A stretch of DNA of 64,000 nt from Streptomyces smaragdinus (GTDB lineage Bacteria > Actinomycetota > Actinomycetes > Streptomycetales > Streptomycetaceae), in contig NZ_WEGJ01000009.1 of the NCBI RefSeq assembly GCF_009604385.1, forward strand, positions 117,374 through 181,373. Direction: 5' to 3'. A model generated the notes under the pieces. It worked only from the letters and a program-made list of their open reading frames with translations. It did not search any database and had not been told where the DNA came from. Positions within the stretch are counted from its first letter, which is position 1; every line of letters begins with the position of its first letter. This document shows positions 63,178 through 64,000 of this stretch, one piece after another. Position numbers and translations under genes: made by a program.

Positions 63178-63368
63178 GGAATCCTTTGTCGGCGGGGCTT
63201 GCCCGGGCCTTGAGGGCTTTGGTGAAAAGCACACGAAAGGGTGATCGGCGATCACCTGATCATTGACGCCAATCCGGGCGGAAACGGTCCTTCTGCGGGA
63301 CGGTCTGTAGGCGTTCGTACGAGATGCGCACGTGCGGACGGGTAACTCCCGCGGGGAGCCTCATTACC

Positions 63369-63872
63369 TCAGCGGCGGCGGGTGCGCGCCCGCAACGAGG
63401 CCAGGAGGTACGGGGCCAGCAGCGCGGTGAGCGTCAGGGCGACGGCGTGTCCGTACGGGCCGGCCGCGAGGGCGACGGTGTCCGTCAAGGCGTTGACGGC
63501 GCCGGGTGGGAGCCCGAGGTGGACCGGGAGTCCGAGGAGCCGGTGGGCGGCTTCGGTGCGGGCGAGCGCCGCGCTCACCGGGGGGACGGCCACGGGGAGG
63601 GCGAGTGCGGCCGCCGTGCCGGCCGTGGTGGAGCGGGAGACGCCGGCGGCGAGGAGTCCGGTCCAGGCGCAGCCCGCGGTGAGTCCGGCCCAGCCGAGCA
63701 GGCGGGTGAGGCCGTCGCCGGGCATGTCGACGACGTCGCCGTACAGGACGAGGAGGGCCACGGCGTTCACCAGCAGGATCGCCGGGACGAGGGCGAGGGT
63801 CAGTCCGGTGGTCACGAGGAGTTTGGCGCCGAGCAAGGGGAGGCGGCGGGGGACTGCGCCCAGGGCGGGGAT
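63369..63872 (-). pseudogene. 5'-truncated ABC-2-type permease remnant
   Basis: The frame codes for a membrane protein with four to five helices (LLVTTGLTLALVPAILLVNAVALL, GLTAGCAWTGLLAAG, AGTAAALALPVAVPPVSAAL, AVALTLTALLAPYLLASL) and a basic end. This looks like the C-terminal two-thirds of an ABC-2 type permease, beginning at a typical AVPRR.LLGAK loop. The N-terminal helices are missing: upstream in this frame the DNA belongs to another gene. A TTG at 63836 could start it. A deletion seems to have joined it to the lipoprotein fragment upstream. Confidence 0.55.
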
Positions 63873-63873
63873 G

Positions 63874-63993
63874 CCCGGAGCCCGAGCCGCCGCCGGAACC
63901 GGAGCCGCTGTCGTCGTCGCCGCAGGCGGTGGCCGTGAAGGCCAGCGCGGCTGCCGTGAGGACCGCGACGGCGGGATGGGGTACGCGACGCAC
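63874..63993 (-). pseudogene. Lipoprotein 5' fragment (signal peptide and linker)
   Basis: GTG 63993 starts a clear lipoprotein signal (RRVPHPAVAVLTAAALAFTATAC) and an Asp/Ser/Gly linker (GDDDSGSGSGGGSGSG). After that the frame turns into Pro/Arg-rich nonsense antiparallel to the permease remnant's frame, down to 63364. The normal mature domain is absent. It may be a small lipoprotein cut by deletion, or a sequencing frameshift could hide the joint. Confidence 0.45.
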
Positions 63994-64000
63994 GAGGCTT

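Overview
The window is chromosomal DNA of a Streptomyces species. It has very high GC and third positions almost always G or C. GTG and TTG starts are frequent, and upstream genes often overlap the next by GTGA or ATGA. It carries Streptomyces marker genes: principal sigma factor hrdB, sporulation regulator whiH, cell-division regulator sepH, the cutRS two-component system, parC and parE, actinobacterial ferrochelatase, and many actinobacterial families of unknown function (DUF3159, DUF3710, DUF3093, DUF4193, DUF5997, DUF5998, DUF6082, DUF7455). I saw no rRNA, tRNA or CRISPR array.

Layout. 1-9.3 kb is housekeeping: two TrkA-type K+ regulators, an OB-fold/DUF3159 pair, an ABC ATPase, a thioesterase-dut-DUF3710 run, and cutR-cutS. 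9.3-20 kb holds an inositol monophosphatase/hemH operon, an MFS exporter with a sugar-lactone oxidase, sepH, and single metabolic genes. 20.1-26.1 kb is a copper/nitrite module: copCD-ycnI face a two-domain multicopper oxidase, a NirK fused to an extra cupredoxin, and a cysteine-bearing winged-helix regulator. 26.2-39.5 kb has tdk, a phosphodiesterase, a GNAT/acyl-CoA-synthetase-like protein acetyltransferase, HPr, a GntR regulator, an active/inactive M16 peptidase pair, and parC. 39.5-41.0 kb is a small islet of lower GC (DUF6082 plus a small protein). 41.1-47.4 kb is a sugar ABC importer with a GH13 glucosidase and a LacI regulator, with operator-like sites. 47.5-54.6 kb has an iron-box-preceded sucrase-ferredoxin protein, a protein with a perfect internal duplication, an acetate-type symporter, an MFS exporter, and a PLP dehydratase divergent from a LysR gene. 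54.6-64 kb has a free-standing LAGLIDADG protein with degenerate Hint flanks, then parE, a trypsin-like protease, hrdB, whiH, and a rearranged lipoprotein/permease remnant.

The most unusual signals are three. (1) The LAGLIDADG/Hint gene lies directly downstream of parE. (2) parE carries a 207-bp patch of AT-ending codons exactly over its TOPRIM metal-binding motif. (3) The first 17 codons of tdk occur a second time 172 bp upstream with only synonymous changes, heading a short ORF whose stop overlaps the tdk start. Together they suggest past activity of homing or integrating elements at conserved nucleotide-binding motifs; that link is inference.
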